A stretch of 64,000 nt of DNA from positions 248,001 to 312,000 of the forward strand of contig CAWKCV010000001.1 in the NCBI GenBank assembly GCA_963848205.1, read 5' to 3'. Below, in pieces: positions 52,081-61,249 of the stretch. Within the stretch, counting starts at the first letter, position 1. Each line of letters opens with the position of its first letter. The notes under the pieces were generated by a model. The model worked only from the letters and a program-made list of their open reading frames with translations. It made no database searches and was not told the DNA's origin. The translations under genes were made by a program, and so were the position numbers. The stretch is from BOG-908 sp963848205. GTDB lineage: Bacteria; Pseudomonadota; Alphaproteobacteria; Acetobacterales; Acetobacteraceae.

Positions 52081-52350
52081 TTCGACGCCTTCAGGTCTGA
52101 AACGGCTGGACAACGATGGATGGCGCACGAGCACGGCCCGGAGCCTCGCCGCGTTAACCCTTCCTTCACGAATGTGTTACCGTTTCGGTCCCGGCAAGTC
52201 ACGTACGATTTTATGACATTTTTGCGTATTTGCGCCTGTCTGCGTCAAAAGAGAGACAGAGATCGAGCGTCGTTTGACAAGGCGGTGGGCGCATGGCAAG
52301 GCCCGCGCCCTTTGAAAGACGGTTTGCCCTCAGGGGCGATAAGGGTGCGC

Positions 52351-52689
52351 ATGCCGAAGGCAGAACTCGGAACTAAACGCGTGTGCGTCTCGTGCGCGAC
52401 ACGCTTCTACGATTTGACCAAGCAGCCGGCGATATGCCCGAAATGCGGCACCGAGCAGCCGGCGGACCAGCCGCGGCCCAAGCGCGGCGGCAACGTGGTG
52501 GATCTGCGCAAGCCGAAGAAGGCGGCCGTGGTGGAGGAAGCCGACGCCGAGGCCGACCCTGAAACCGAGGCGGATGCCGAAGAGGCGGAAGACGGTGTGC
52601 TGGAAGACACGTCCGACCTGGACGACGATGACGACGCCATCGCCAGCGACCTCGAAGTAGAACCCGACGGCGACGAACCCGAACGGTAA
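52351..52689 (+). CDS. TIGR02300 family zinc-ribbon protein
   Basis: A 112-residue protein. The N-terminal half is the conserved TIGR02300 domain, KAELGTKRVCVSCATRFYDLTKQPAICPKCG, with CxxC...CxxC zinc-ribbon pairs. The C-terminal half is an extremely acidic tail (Glu/Asp runs). Common in alphaproteobacteria; function unknown. ATG 52351 starts the conserved region. The stop abuts a palindromic element. Confidence 0.9.
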   Translation: MPKAELGTKRVCVSCATRFYDLTKQPAICPKCGTEQPADQPRPKRGGNVVDLRKPKKAAVVEEADAEADPETEADAEEAEDGVLEDTSDLDDDDDAIASDLEVEPDGDEPER

Positions 52690-52730
52690 AGGTTTTTTGG
52701 TCCTTTTTTTCAAAAAAGGACTGCTTGCCT
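52687..52730 (-). repeat. Palindromic element copy 21
   Basis: Consensus copy filling the gap between the convergent TIGR02300 and methyltransferase stops. Confidence 0.93.
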
Positions 52731-53940
52731 ACTTTGCTAAAAGCAGCCGGTTGATCAACTCGATCGCCGGGTAGAGCTCGTTCCAAGCTTGGTCGAAGGC
52801 TCTCGCCGCAAACGGTTCGGCAATCTCCCCCAACGTCCGCCGCCCGTCGATCCGACGCAGGATCGGCTTTGCCAGACCCGGCAGAGGCAGGTTGACGGTA
52901 AGTGCGCCGAATTGCGCGGGCAGTGTGCCGTCCGGACGGATGCGCGCGGCAAACGTTTCCATCGAAGTCTCGCGCGCCACGGGGATACAGGCCGGGTCGC
53001 GGAAATCGCGGGCGGGGAGTGGTGTGTCCGCACGCAGGCAGTAGGCGACGTGGGTGGGCATGTTGCCGGCGAGCAATTCGGCCAAGGCCGCGCGGGCGAT
53101 CGGATCGAGGGCGGCGATGCGGGCACGCAGGCGCGCGTCGGGCAGGAGGAGCGACGGGTCGTAGGCGGCGGGCTCGACGAGACAGGCGATGTGCAGGCCG
53201 GCTTCGTGCAGCAGGGCGGCGAAGGCGTCGATCGTGTAGGCGCGGTCGCGTGGGTTGAGCAGCAGGTCGTAGAGGCCGGCATCGCCGCCGCTGCGATGGT
53301 CGGAGAAGTTGGGGTTGGCGGCGAGCCAGTTGGTGGCGGGCAGGTGGCGCAGCACGCGCCGGGCGGTGTCGAGCCGGGCGGCGGCGGGCTCGGCGGGCGG
53401 GGCGAGGCGGGCGAGCGCATCCTGGACCATATAGACGCCGGTGCGGCCGTGCGGGGCATACACCATCAGGCCGAGGCCGCCGCCGGGGGCGAGCACGCTC
53501 AGCAGCGCGCGCAGGCCGGCCGCGGGGTCGGGCAGATGGTGCAGGACGCCGCAGCAATCGATGTAGTCAAACGGGCCGAGGCCGGAGGTGGGCAGGTCGA
53601 GGATGGAGCGGGTTTCGAAGCCGATATTGAGGAGGCTGCGGGCTTGCGCGCGGCCTTCGGCGATGCGGCGGGCGGCAAGGCTGCGGTCGAGCCAGGTGAC
53701 GTGGCCGGCGCGGTTGGCGGTTTGGAGTTGCTGGGCGAGCATGATGGCGCCATCCCCGGTGCCACCGCCGGCGAACAGGGCGCGCAAGGGTCGCGCGTCG
53801 CCGAACAGCCAGTGGTCGATTTCGCGTAAGTGGCTGGGGCTGCCGATCCAGAGATGCTTGGTCTCCTCGCGCGGGTCGCGGGCCGGGTAAGGCATCGCCT
53901 CGTATTGGGCGGCGAGCAGGTCGTCTGTCGGATCGGGCAT
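52729..53940 (-). CDS. Class I SAM-dependent methyltransferase with C-terminal extension
   Basis: A 403-residue protein. After YEAMPYPARDPREE comes the methyltransferase domain with SAM motif I ALFAGGGTGDGAIMLA, acidic WLDRSLAARRIAEG, and GPFDYIDCCGVLHHLPDPAAGLRALLSVLAPGG. A C-terminal domain of about 150 residues of unknown role follows. The N-terminal pattern resembles methyltransferases acting on proteins or small molecules in TPR-type systems; the substrate is unknown. It is divergent from the SpoU gene with only 20 bases between starts. Confidence 0.83.
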   Translation of the reverse strand: MPDPTDDLLAAQYEAMPYPARDPREETKHLWIGSPSHLREIDHWLFGDARPLRALFAGGGTGDGAIMLAQQLQTANRAGHVTWLDRSLAARRIAEGRAQARSLLNIGFETRSILDLPTSGLGPFDYIDCCGVLHHLPDPAAGLRALLSVLAPGGGLGLMVYAPHGRTGVYMVQDALARLAPPAEPAAARLDTARRVLRHLPATNWLAANPNFSDHRSGGDAGLYDLLLNPRDRAYTIDAFAALLHEAGLHIACLVEPAAYDPSLLLPDARLRARIAALDPIARAALAELLAGNMPTHVAYCLRADTPLPARDFRDPACIPVARETSMETFAARIRPDGTLPAQFGALTVNLPLPGLAKPILRRIDGRRTLGEIAEPFAARAFDQAWNELYPAIELINRLLLAK

Positions 53941-53960
53941 GATGGGCGTAATAGCGCGGC

Positions 53961-54533
53961 ATGCGGCAGGCACAATCGCGCGGGTATTTCGGCATCGGGG
54001 CGGAAGGGGTGTCGAAATCGGCCAATATCGGCGCGCTGCTGCGCACGGGGCATGCGTTCGGGGCGGCCTTCTGCTTTTCGGTGGGGGCGGGGTGGGATGC
54101 GCGGGCCGGCCGGCAGTCCGACACCGCGGATACGCCGGCGCATGTGCCGTTCTACCGGTTCGGCTCGCTCGACGAGATGGTGCTGCCGGGTGGCTGCGCG
54201 CTGGTCGGCGTGGAACTGTTGGAGGATGCGGCGGATCTGCCGAGTTTCCGGCACCCTTTGAACGCGGCTTATGTGCTGGGTCCGGAGCGGGCGGGATTGT
54301 CGGCGGAGATGCTGGCGCGATGCCGTTATGTAGTGCGTATTCCGACGCGGTTCGCGCTCAATGTGTCGGTGGCCGGCGCATTGGTGCTATACGACCGGCT
54401 GATGCAGCATGGGCGGTTTGCGGACCGGCCGGTGGCGGCGGGGGATGGCGGGGAGGCGCCCGGGGTGGTGGCGCATGGGGAGCCGCGGTTCCGGCGGGTT
54501 TTGCCGGATTGGAAGAGGGTAGAAAGCAAGTAG
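53961..54533 (+). CDS. SpoU/TrmH family RNA 2'-O-methyltransferase
   Basis: A 190-residue SPOUT methyltransferase with the three SpoU motifs: KSANIGALLRTGHAFGA, YVLGPERAGLS and IPTRFALNVSVAGALVLYD. A short single-domain enzyme; whether tRNA or rRNA is the target is not visible. The stop TAG is in the beginning of a palindromic element (ESK-stop). Confidence 0.92.
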   Translation: MRQAQSRGYFGIGAEGVSKSANIGALLRTGHAFGAAFCFSVGAGWDARAGRQSDTADTPAHVPFYRFGSLDEMVLPGGCALVGVELLEDAADLPSFRHPLNAAYVLGPERAGLSAEMLARCRYVVRIPTRFALNVSVAGALVLYDRLMQHGRFADRPVAAGDGGEAPGVVAHGEPRFRRVLPDWKRVESK

Positions 54534-54571
54534 TCGTTTGTTGGAAAAAAGGACCAAAAGACTTTTGCTTT
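54525..54571 (+). repeat. Palindromic element copy 22
   Basis: Somewhat decayed copy (AAGTAGTCGTTTGTTGGAAAAAAGGACC), contributing the SpoU stop codon. Confidence 0.8.
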
Positions 54572-54630
54572 GCTTCGCGTGCTGATGCGGCTTGCTTGTT
54601 TGGCGGGGGGCTAGGCCGTATCTCTCCGCG

Positions 54631-55122
54631 ATGCGCGCTTCCCTTGTTCTTGCCCTCTGTTTTGCGCTGCCGGCCTTTGGGCAATCCACGCCTGGTGCGC
54701 CGCGTTCGATCGGCAAATTCGGCGAATGGCAGGCGGCCCTGCGCCCGGAGCCCGACGGGATTACCTGTTTTGCGTTCACCAGGCCGGAAGCGGGCGCACA
54801 GCATGGGGCGGGGCGGGGCAATGCGGTGCTCAGCGTGACGCGCCGGCCGCGCAGCCACGATGTGGTCGCCGTCAGTGCAGGGTTCATGCTGAGCGGGCGC
54901 GAGGATGCGCAATTGCGCGCCGGCGACACGCGCATGTTGTTCTACATCGCCAACCGGAACGCGTTTGCGCGCGACAATGCCGCCGCCATTGCCATTTTTG
55001 CGCATGAGAGCAGCGTGATGGCGTGGCTGCCGGGGCCGCATGGCGTGGCGGCCACCGAGCGGTTCAGCCTGGCGGGATTTTCCGCGGCGCTCGACGCCAT
55101 GCGGAAGGCGTGTGCGCGATGA
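54631..55122 (+). CDS. Exported IalB-like (invasion-associated locus B) family protein
   Basis: A 163-residue protein with a signal peptide (ASLVLALCFALPAFG-QS). The mature part GKFGEWQAALRPEPDGITCFAFTRPE... and LSVTRRPRSHDVVAVSAGFML resembles the IalB family. IalB genes commonly lie just before rlmN in alphaproteobacteria; here the stop overlaps the rlmN start (ATGA). ATG 54631 is chosen at the signal peptide. Confidence 0.8.
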   Translation: MRASLVLALCFALPAFGQSTPGAPRSIGKFGEWQAALRPEPDGITCFAFTRPEAGAQHGAGRGNAVLSVTRRPRSHDVVAVSAGFMLSGREDAQLRAGDTRMLFYIANRNAFARDNAAAIAIFAHESSVMAWLPGPHGVAATERFSLAGFSAALDAMRKACAR

Positions 55123-56303
55123 ATGCGATTTCGCCGGAGGTCGCGTCGCTGACCGAGGCCGAGCGTGCGCGCGTGCTGGCCAAGTCCGCACTGTTCAATC
55201 CGCCGCCTTATACTTTGCCGGATGGCCGGCGCGACATCGTAGGGTTGAGCCGCGAGGAACTGGCCCTCGAAGTGCGCGCGATCGGCGAGGCTGCTTTCAG
55301 GGTCAAGCAGCTTTGGCATTGGATATACCATCAGGGGGTGACCGACTTTGCGGCGATGAGCTCCATCGCCCGGCCGCTGCAGGCGAAATTGTCGGAGCGC
55401 TTCGTGATCGGGCGCCCGGAAGCCGCCGTGGTGCAGACGAGCGTGGACGACACACGCAAGTTCCTGTTCCGCTTCCGCGATGGGCAGGAGGCGGAGACGG
55501 TGTACATTCCGGACCAGCAGCAGGATCGCGGTGCGGTGTGCATCAGCAGCCAGGTCGGCTGCACATTGTCCTGCCGTTTCTGCCATACGGGCACACAGAA
55601 ATTGGTGCGCAATTTGGGTGCGCCGGAGATCGTGGGCCAGTTCATGGGCGCGCGCGACAGCTACGGCGAGTGGCCGAGCCCGCAAGGCGAGACGCCGCGG
55701 CTGCTCTCCACCATCGTGCTGATGGGCATGGGCGAGCCGTTGTATAATTACGAGAATGTGGCCAAAGCAATGCGGATCGTGATGGACGGCGAGGGCATCG
55801 GGTTGTCGCGCCGGCGCATCACGCTCTCCACGAGCGGTGTGGTGCCGATGATGGACCGCGCGGGCGCCGAATTGGGGGTGAATCTGGCGGTGTCGCTGCA
55901 TGCGGTGCGCGACGATCTGCGCGACGAGCTCGTGCCGCTGAACCGGAAATATCCGATTGCCGAGTTGCTCGATGCCTGCAGGCGTTATCCGGGGGCGACC
56001 AACGCGCGGCGGATTACGTTCGAATACGTCATGCTGCGCGGGGTGAACGACAGCGAGGCGGATGCGCGTGAGCTGGTGCGGCTGATTGCGGGTATTCCGG
56101 CGAAGGTGAATTTGATTCCGTTCAATCCTTGGCCGGGCAGCACATTCGAGGCGAGCAGTGGCAATGCGCTGCACCGGTTTGCACGGATCGTGATGGAGGC
56201 GGGATTTGCCTCGCCGATACGGACGCCGCGGGGGCAGGATATTCTCGCGGCTTGCGGGCAGTTGAAGACGGAGAGTGAGAGGAAGAAAGCGGTTCTTTTT
56301 TGA
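55119..56303 (+). CDS. rlmN: Dual-specificity 23S rRNA/tRNA adenine-C2 methyltransferase RlmN
   Basis: Radical-SAM enzyme methylating A2503 of 23S rRNA and A37 of some tRNAs. About 394 residues: iron-sulfur CxxxCxxC at Cys148/152/155 (CTLSCRFC), FRVKQLWHWIYHQG, the GEPLYNYENV motif, and LSTSGVVPMM, with INLIPFNPWPGS-like VNLIPFNPWPG. ATG 55119 overlaps the IalB stop. The last residues KKAVLF and the TGA stop are in a palindromic element. Confidence 0.96.
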   Translation: MNAISPEVASLTEAERARVLAKSALFNPPPYTLPDGRRDIVGLSREELALEVRAIGEAAFRVKQLWHWIYHQGVTDFAAMSSIARPLQAKLSERFVIGRPEAAVVQTSVDDTRKFLFRFRDGQEAETVYIPDQQQDRGAVCISSQVGCTLSCRFCHTGTQKLVRNLGAPEIVGQFMGARDSYGEWPSPQGETPRLLSTIVLMGMGEPLYNYENVAKAMRIVMDGEGIGLSRRRITLSTSGVVPMMDRAGAELGVNLAVSLHAVRDDLRDELVPLNRKYPIAELLDACRRYPGATNARRITFEYVMLRGVNDSEADARELVRLIAGIPAKVNLIPFNPWPGSTFEASSGNALHRFARIVMEAGFASPIRTPRGQDILAACGQLKTESERKKAVLF

Positions 56304-56330
56304 AAGAAAGAACCACAAGACTTTTGTTCC
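56282..56330 (+). repeat. Palindromic element copy 23
   Basis: Stem GTTCTTTTTT-GA-AAGAAAGAAC; the loop TGA is the rlmN stop. The far end is 13 bases from the convergent tricorn-like stop. Confidence 0.9.
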
Positions 56331-56342
56331 GCTGTCGCGCGC

Positions 56343-59300
56343 TCAGGGTTGCGGCTTGACCATGCCGGATTGCGGGTAGGGCGGTAGGAGGTGGGGTGGC
56401 GCGGGCAAGCCGGATGGTTTGTTGCCGATGGCTTTGACCATCATCTGCACGGCGGTTTCCAATTGCTTGTCGTGCCCAGCTAGAAGATCGGCGGGCTCGT
56501 TCTCCAGGGTGATGTCGGGATCGACGCCGTGATTTTCGACCGACCAGGTGCTGTCGGTCTGGAACATCGCGCTTTCGGGAATGGTGACGTAGCCGCCATC
56601 GAGCATGTTCCAGTTGCCGCGTATGCCGCGTACACCGCCCCAGGAACGTGTGCCGAGCAGCGGGCCGAGATGATAAAGCTTGAACAGATAAGGAAAGATG
56701 TCGCCGTCGGACGCGGACCAGTGATTCAGCAAGGTGATCTTCGGACCGGGAATGAGCTCGCCGGGCTCGCTGGTGACCGCACCTTCGCGATTGACGCCGA
56801 GTGCGGCGATCATCCGGCGCAAACGTTCGAGCGCCATGGGAGCGACGAAACCGCCGCCATTCCAGCGGTCATCCATGATGAGAGCCTGTTTGCCGAGTTG
56901 AGAATAGAACTGCCGGACGAACTGCTGCAGGCCGAGCTGCTCCATGTCCGACATATACACGTAGCCGACCCGGCCGCCGGAGAGACGATCGACGATTGCG
57001 CGATTGCCGTTGATCCAGGCCTGTTCACGCAGACTGATTTCCTTGGCGACCGGCTGCACGGTGACATGGCGCGGTGTGGCCGTCGGCTGCTCGGCGATGG
57101 CGAGATCCACGCTCTGCTTGGCATCGGTAAGCTGCAACAAGCTGTCGGGGTCGGCCGGCGCGCGTAGATCCTGGCCGTTGATGGCAAGGACGTAGTCGCC
57201 GGCGTGAACGTTCAGGCCAGGGGCGCCGAGCGGGCTGCGATATTCGTCGCGGCTGTTGTCGCCACCGTAGATGGCCGCGAGCTTGTAGCGGCCGGAGGCG
57301 CGATCGAGCGCCCAGTCGACGCCGAGCAGGCCGGGATGCATTTTCGGCGTAGTATCGCCATCGTCGCCGCCGCCGACATAGGTGTGCGAATTGCCGATCT
57401 CGCCGTTCACCTGGCCGATGAGATAGTTGAGGTCCTCCCGTGAGCCGAGCAGCGGGACCAATTTGGCATAAGTGTCGTGTACGGCTTGCCAGTTCTGGCC
57501 GTTCATGACGGGCGAGTAGAACAGGTCGCGTTCCAGGCGCCACGCGTTGTTGAACATCTCCGTCCATTCGGCACGCGGGTCGACGACCATGCGCATGTTG
57601 CCGAGGTCGAGCTTGTGCGTCTCGTCGTGATCCTTGGCCGCATCCGGCTTGGCGGCGTAAACCGTGTAGTCCTTGTCATGCTTGATGAGCACATGTTGGC
57701 CGTCGGCGGCGAGGCTGTAGCTGTCGACATCTTCGGCAACCGTCTCGTCCTTGCGTGTCGCAAAGTCATAGACGTGCAGGGCAGATTTCTCGCCGGTCAG
57801 ATTGCCCTCGATGAGCGAGATCGGCTGGGTGAGGTAGAATATCTTCTGGCCCGATGCGTCCATCTGCGCGATGTTGGCGGGGTCGACGGGCACTTCGATC
57901 GCGCGGTCCAGCAGGTGATTGAAGTCGATGCGGACCGGCGCGATGGCGGCCTTGGCGTGCGTGCCTTTGACGTCTGCTGGCTTGCCGGTGGCGTGCTTGG
58001 CGTCGCTTTCCTGTTTGGCATCGTCTTCGCCCGGTGCAGCGGCTTCGTCGGACCGCGGTGCCAGGGGAGAAGCGGTATCGGCTGCCAGCGGCAATGCGTA
58101 AATGCCGGTCGATTTCAGCACTGCGAAATCGAACTCCGTATCCGACAGAACCGTGTTTTCGTGGCGGCTGGACTGGAAATACAGATATTTGCCGTCGGGT
58201 GACCAGACTGGGTTGCTATCGGCGCTACTGCCGGCGCCCAACCTGTTGGTGTGGCCCGTCGCCAGTTCATAAATGTAAAGGTCGCGTCGGCGTGGGCTTT
58301 CGACGGCGCTCATGCTGAACGCGATGAAGCGGCTATCCGGCGAGAAGGCCTGGTCGTGGATTTCCGAGCCTTTGTCCTGTGCTATGAGCTTTGCGCCATC
58401 GCCTCCGGCACCTACCGTCCATAAACGATGCGCACTATCGGAAAACGCGAGTGTCTTGCCGTCCGGCGACCAGACAGGTGCGTAGAGATAGCCGTCCTTG
58501 AACCCGGTGAGCAGCTTTTCAGGCCCGCCCTCGGTCGGCCGCGTGGCAATCTGCTGGTTGGAATTGCTGTCGGTCGTGTAGGCGATGGTCTTGCCGTCCG
58601 GCGACCAGGCGGGATGGTCCTCGTCGGCGGTCTCGGTTGCCGTGAGATCGCGTGTGGCACCGTGCTCGGTGGGCACGCTGAAGATATCGCCGCGTGCCGA
58701 AAACAGGATGCGCTTGCCGTTTGGCGAGAGAGCGTAATCCACGTTCTGCGACATGTCCTTCTCGCGGATCATGTCGTGCACGTCAGCCGCGTGTGGACGC
58801 GTGCGGGTATTGTCGTCGGGTATCGCGAGTGCGACTTCGGTGACCTGTTCGGTTCGCAGGTCGAGGACAAACAGCTTGCCGGCTTGCTGGAACGCGATCG
58901 CGTTTGCCCCGTAAGCGGGAAAGTCGATATCGTAGTCAGTGAAATGCGTGACTTCGCGCGTTTTTTTGGTGGCGCGATCATAGCACCAGATGTTGGCGCG
59001 CCGGTTCTGATCCTGGTCGGACAGATAATATATCTTGTCGCCGACCCACATCGGCGATGTGTTGGTGCCCGACCAGTCGGTGATCTGATTCAGTTGTTTC
59101 GAGTTGAGGTCGTAGGTGTAGATTTGCTGCGCGAGGCCGCCGTTATAGCGCTTCCATGTGCGGAAGTTCCGCAATATCCGGTTGTAGGCGATCGTGTGGC
59201 CATCTGGGCCGAATGTCATCAAGCCCACCGCGCTGTCGATCGGCATGGGCACCGGCGCGCCGCCTGCCACCGGCACGGCGACCGCCTCGTCGATCCAACT

Positions 59301-59729
59301 GTTCCACTGCTTGGCTTTCGACAGGACGACGACGGATCTGGAATCGGGCGTCCACGTGACGACCATGTTGTCAGGCGCGTGGCGGCCACCGGTGCCGGCT
59401 TCTGTTGTCGGATGGTATGTGAGGCGGCGCGTGGGGCCGCCTACCGCGGGAATGACCCATACATCGGTGCCGGCGTTGCTCGCCTCAGTGTAGGCGATCC
59501 ATTTACCGTCGGGCGAGACGCGGGGGAACATGTCCTGACCGGGTGCGCTGGTCAGCCGCAACGCAGCGCCGCCGGCGCGCGGCACAGACCAGATGTTGCC
59601 GTCGGCCACGAAGACGATGCGATCCGCAAAGGGCTGTGGGAAGCGCGGGATGGCGGCGGCGGCAGGCAATGCGAGTGCGCCGAGGCAGGCTGTGGAAAGC
59701 AGGGCGGCACTCAGGCGGGAGAGCTTCAC
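56343..59729 (-). CDS. Exported tricorn protease homologue (S41 family, beta-propeller + PDZ)
   Basis: A 1128-residue exported protein: signal peptide (LLSTACLGALALPAAAA), two TolB/WD-like beta-propeller regions (repeated SPDGKWIAYT/WSPDGKTIAY units), a charged linker near residue 560-590 rich in Asp/Glu/Lys, then the tricorn core with His (GNSHTYV), a PDZ domain (GDYVLAINGQDL), the nucleophile block NHWSASDGD (Ser near 1005-1007) and the acidic ENHGVDPDI (near 1065). It degrades peptides in a cage-like complex in archaea; a periplasmic peptidase is inferred here. Confidence 0.92.
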   Translation of the reverse strand: MKLSRLSAALLSTACLGALALPAAAAIPRFPQPFADRIVFVADGNIWSVPRAGGAALRLTSAPGQDMFPRVSPDGKWIAYTEASNAGTDVWVIPAVGGPTRRLTYHPTTEAGTGGRHAPDNMVVTWTPDSRSVVVLSKAKQWNSWIDEAVAVPVAGGAPVPMPIDSAVGLMTFGPDGHTIAYNRILRNFRTWKRYNGGLAQQIYTYDLNSKQLNQITDWSGTNTSPMWVGDKIYYLSDQDQNRRANIWCYDRATKKTREVTHFTDYDIDFPAYGANAIAFQQAGKLFVLDLRTEQVTEVALAIPDDNTRTRPHAADVHDMIREKDMSQNVDYALSPNGKRILFSARGDIFSVPTEHGATRDLTATETADEDHPAWSPDGKTIAYTTDSNSNQQIATRPTEGGPEKLLTGFKDGYLYAPVWSPDGKTLAFSDSAHRLWTVGAGGDGAKLIAQDKGSEIHDQAFSPDSRFIAFSMSAVESPRRRDLYIYELATGHTNRLGAGSSADSNPVWSPDGKYLYFQSSRHENTVLSDTEFDFAVLKSTGIYALPLAADTASPLAPRSDEAAAPGEDDAKQESDAKHATGKPADVKGTHAKAAIAPVRIDFNHLLDRAIEVPVDPANIAQMDASGQKIFYLTQPISLIEGNLTGEKSALHVYDFATRKDETVAEDVDSYSLAADGQHVLIKHDKDYTVYAAKPDAAKDHDETHKLDLGNMRMVVDPRAEWTEMFNNAWRLERDLFYSPVMNGQNWQAVHDTYAKLVPLLGSREDLNYLIGQVNGEIGNSHTYVGGGDDGDTTPKMHPGLLGVDWALDRASGRYKLAAIYGGDNSRDEYRSPLGAPGLNVHAGDYVLAINGQDLRAPADPDSLLQLTDAKQSVDLAIAEQPTATPRHVTVQPVAKEISLREQAWINGNRAIVDRLSGGRVGYVYMSDMEQLGLQQFVRQFYSQLGKQALIMDDRWNGGGFVAPMALERLRRMIAALGVNREGAVTSEPGELIPGPKITLLNHWSASDGDIFPYLFKLYHLGPLLGTRSWGGVRGIRGNWNMLDGGYVTIPESAMFQTDSTWSVENHGVDPDITLENEPADLLAGHDKQLETAVQMMVKAIGNKPSGLPAPPHLLPPYPQSGMVKPQP

Positions 59730-59948
59730 GACCGAACATCCTTATCCTTGGGCCCGGCGGACGTTAGCCTAAAACGCCGACCGGTCTAGCCATGCAGGCG
59801 GTCTGGACGGGTTAAGATTTTCTCACCTCCGCTCGATGATACACGTACGTTTGGCTGCGCCACGCGGCAACTCTGTGGCTATAATTCGGTGCAGGCCACC
59901 GCGGCAATGGAGCCGATTCGACAATTCATCCATTCGAACCGATATTCT

Positions 59949-60491
59949 TCAAAGATCACGACCAAAGATGAAGTCATCGAATATGGCTTGGCCCACCTTG
60001 AACATTCGCGTGCCAGTCTGACGAAAGCCTTGGCGCGCGTAGAATGCGATTGCTCTTTCGTTTTTCTGCAGAACACCGAGCACGATCCGACGGGCACGCG
60101 CCTGTTGCGCGGCTTCAACAGCGGCTTGGATGAGCCGATGGCCGGTGCCGGTCCGATGAAAGCGCGACAATACGTAGATGCGTTGTATTTCGAGATCGAG
60201 CGGATGCGGGTCGTCGGCGGGTAGTGTTGCGGGCGTCAGGACGAGATAACCGATTGCGGTGTTTGTGGGGAGTTCGGCAATCCAGATATGGGTGAGCGGG
60301 TCCGCCAGCCATTGAAGATAGACGGCGATTGCGTGACGTTGCATGCAATGCGAAACGATATCCGGACCTGCGACTTTGTCTGCATAGGTCTCGAGAAATG
60401 TAGCACTTCCCAACAGGGCGAGCGAGGCCGCATCTTCTGTGTCGGCCAGTCTAATTTCGACTGTCGGCCGTGTCGTCATCATCTCCTGCAT
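59949..60491 (-). CDS. GNAT family N-acetyltransferase
   Basis: A 180-residue acyl-CoA-dependent transferase: EIRLADTEDAASLALLGSATFLETY, the acetyl-CoA motif RFHRTGTGHRLIQAAVEAA, and the end VLQKNERAIAFYARQGFRQTGTRMFKVG. The fold is clear but the acceptor is unknown. Two further in-frame ATGs lie within the first five codons. The 219 bases upstream of the tricorn gene on one side and 16 bases on the other hold no clear signal. Confidence 0.85.
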   Translation of the reverse strand: MQEMMTTRPTVEIRLADTEDAASLALLGSATFLETYADKVAGPDIVSHCMQRHAIAVYLQWLADPLTHIWIAELPTNTAIGYLVLTPATLPADDPHPLDLEIQRIYVLSRFHRTGTGHRLIQAAVEAAQQARARRIVLGVLQKNERAIAFYARQGFRQTGTRMFKVGQAIFDDFIFGRDL

Positions 60492-60506
60492 GACTGGTGC
60501 GGACTG

Positions 60507-61145
60507 TTACTGAGATGCCGTGATTTCATGCTGTGCTTTTGCGTAGGCATCGAGAAGTTGCTGCTCGATTGCCTGCAGTGAATGCGTGTAGGCATAAGCT
60601 GTGCGTAGCTGATGCAGTGTAGAGCGAACTTCTGGATCGGCTTCGTTGTCGTCAACATCGACGCCGGCGAGTGCGAGCCATTGGATGCGGGCTTCTTCGC
60701 CGAATTCCTTCAGCGTAGCCTGCCGATTATAAGCGTACGACACGGCCTGCGCTTCCGGAAAGCGCAACAGGATCACCGATTGCGTCGCCAGTGCCGAAGC
60801 CCAGGCGCTGTCGGGCAAACGCGTGAAACTTCGGGTGAACTCGACGGTCGGGCTGGCGGGTTTTGCTGGCGGATGTTTCAGGAGCGCTTCTGCGTAGGTA
60901 ATTAGCTTCAGCAACTCCGGCTCTGCCGCCTTGTCGCTGGCCTGCTCGGTTTTAACTCGTGCGACATTGGCTTGTATCTCAGCCAGGAAGTCAGCGCGGG
61001 CGTGGGCGACGAGCACCGAGTTGCGATGCATCACCACGAGCTGCTCCAGCCCGAGCGCGATCAGAATGCCGCACGTGACTGTCAGCATATGCGTCACAAA
61101 TGACCGCAATGAGGTGATGGGGCTCTCTGGCGAGGGTATTTCCAT
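60507..61145 (-). CDS. Membrane-anchored protein of unknown function
   Basis: A 212-residue protein with one N-terminal membrane segment (SFVTHMLTVTCGILIALGLEQLVVMHRNS) and a mostly helical periplasmic or cytoplasmic part with charged heptads (RADFLAEIQANVARVKTEQ, LQAIEQQLLDAYAKAQHE). The THMLTV-x-GILIALGLEQ start recurs in a widespread uncharacterised family. Same strand as rho, 104 bases downstream of it. Confidence 0.7.
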   Translation of the reverse strand: MEIPSPESPITSLRSFVTHMLTVTCGILIALGLEQLVVMHRNSVLVAHARADFLAEIQANVARVKTEQASDKAAEPELLKLITYAEALLKHPPAKPASPTVEFTRSFTRLPDSAWASALATQSVILLRFPEAQAVSYAYNRQATLKEFGEEARIQWLALAGVDVDDNEADPEVRSTLHQLRTAYAYTHSLQAIEQQLLDAYAKAQHEITASQ

Positions 61146-61212
61146 CCCAAAACGCTAAGTGAAAACCGCAAACCAAATCAAGCGTAGCAGAAAAGGGGGT
61201 GTGAGGTTCCGA

Positions 61213-61242
61213 ACCCCAACGGGGTCCAGGGGCGGAGCCCCA
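61213..61242 (-). terminator. Double GC hairpin downstream of rho
   Basis: Two adjacent stems, GGGGC-TCC-GCCCC and ACCCCG-TT-GGGGT, lie 8 bases after the rho stop, without a proper U-run. The GGGGCTCCGCCCC part is a type of dispersed intergenic hairpin that I associate with Acetobacteraceae; a terminator role is inferred. Confidence 0.5.
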
Positions 61243-61249
61243 AGCACTC

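Noticed and set aside
59889..60224. 111-residue plus-strand frame opposite the GNAT gene
   Set aside because: Antisense of a recognisable acetyltransferase; no domain of its own.
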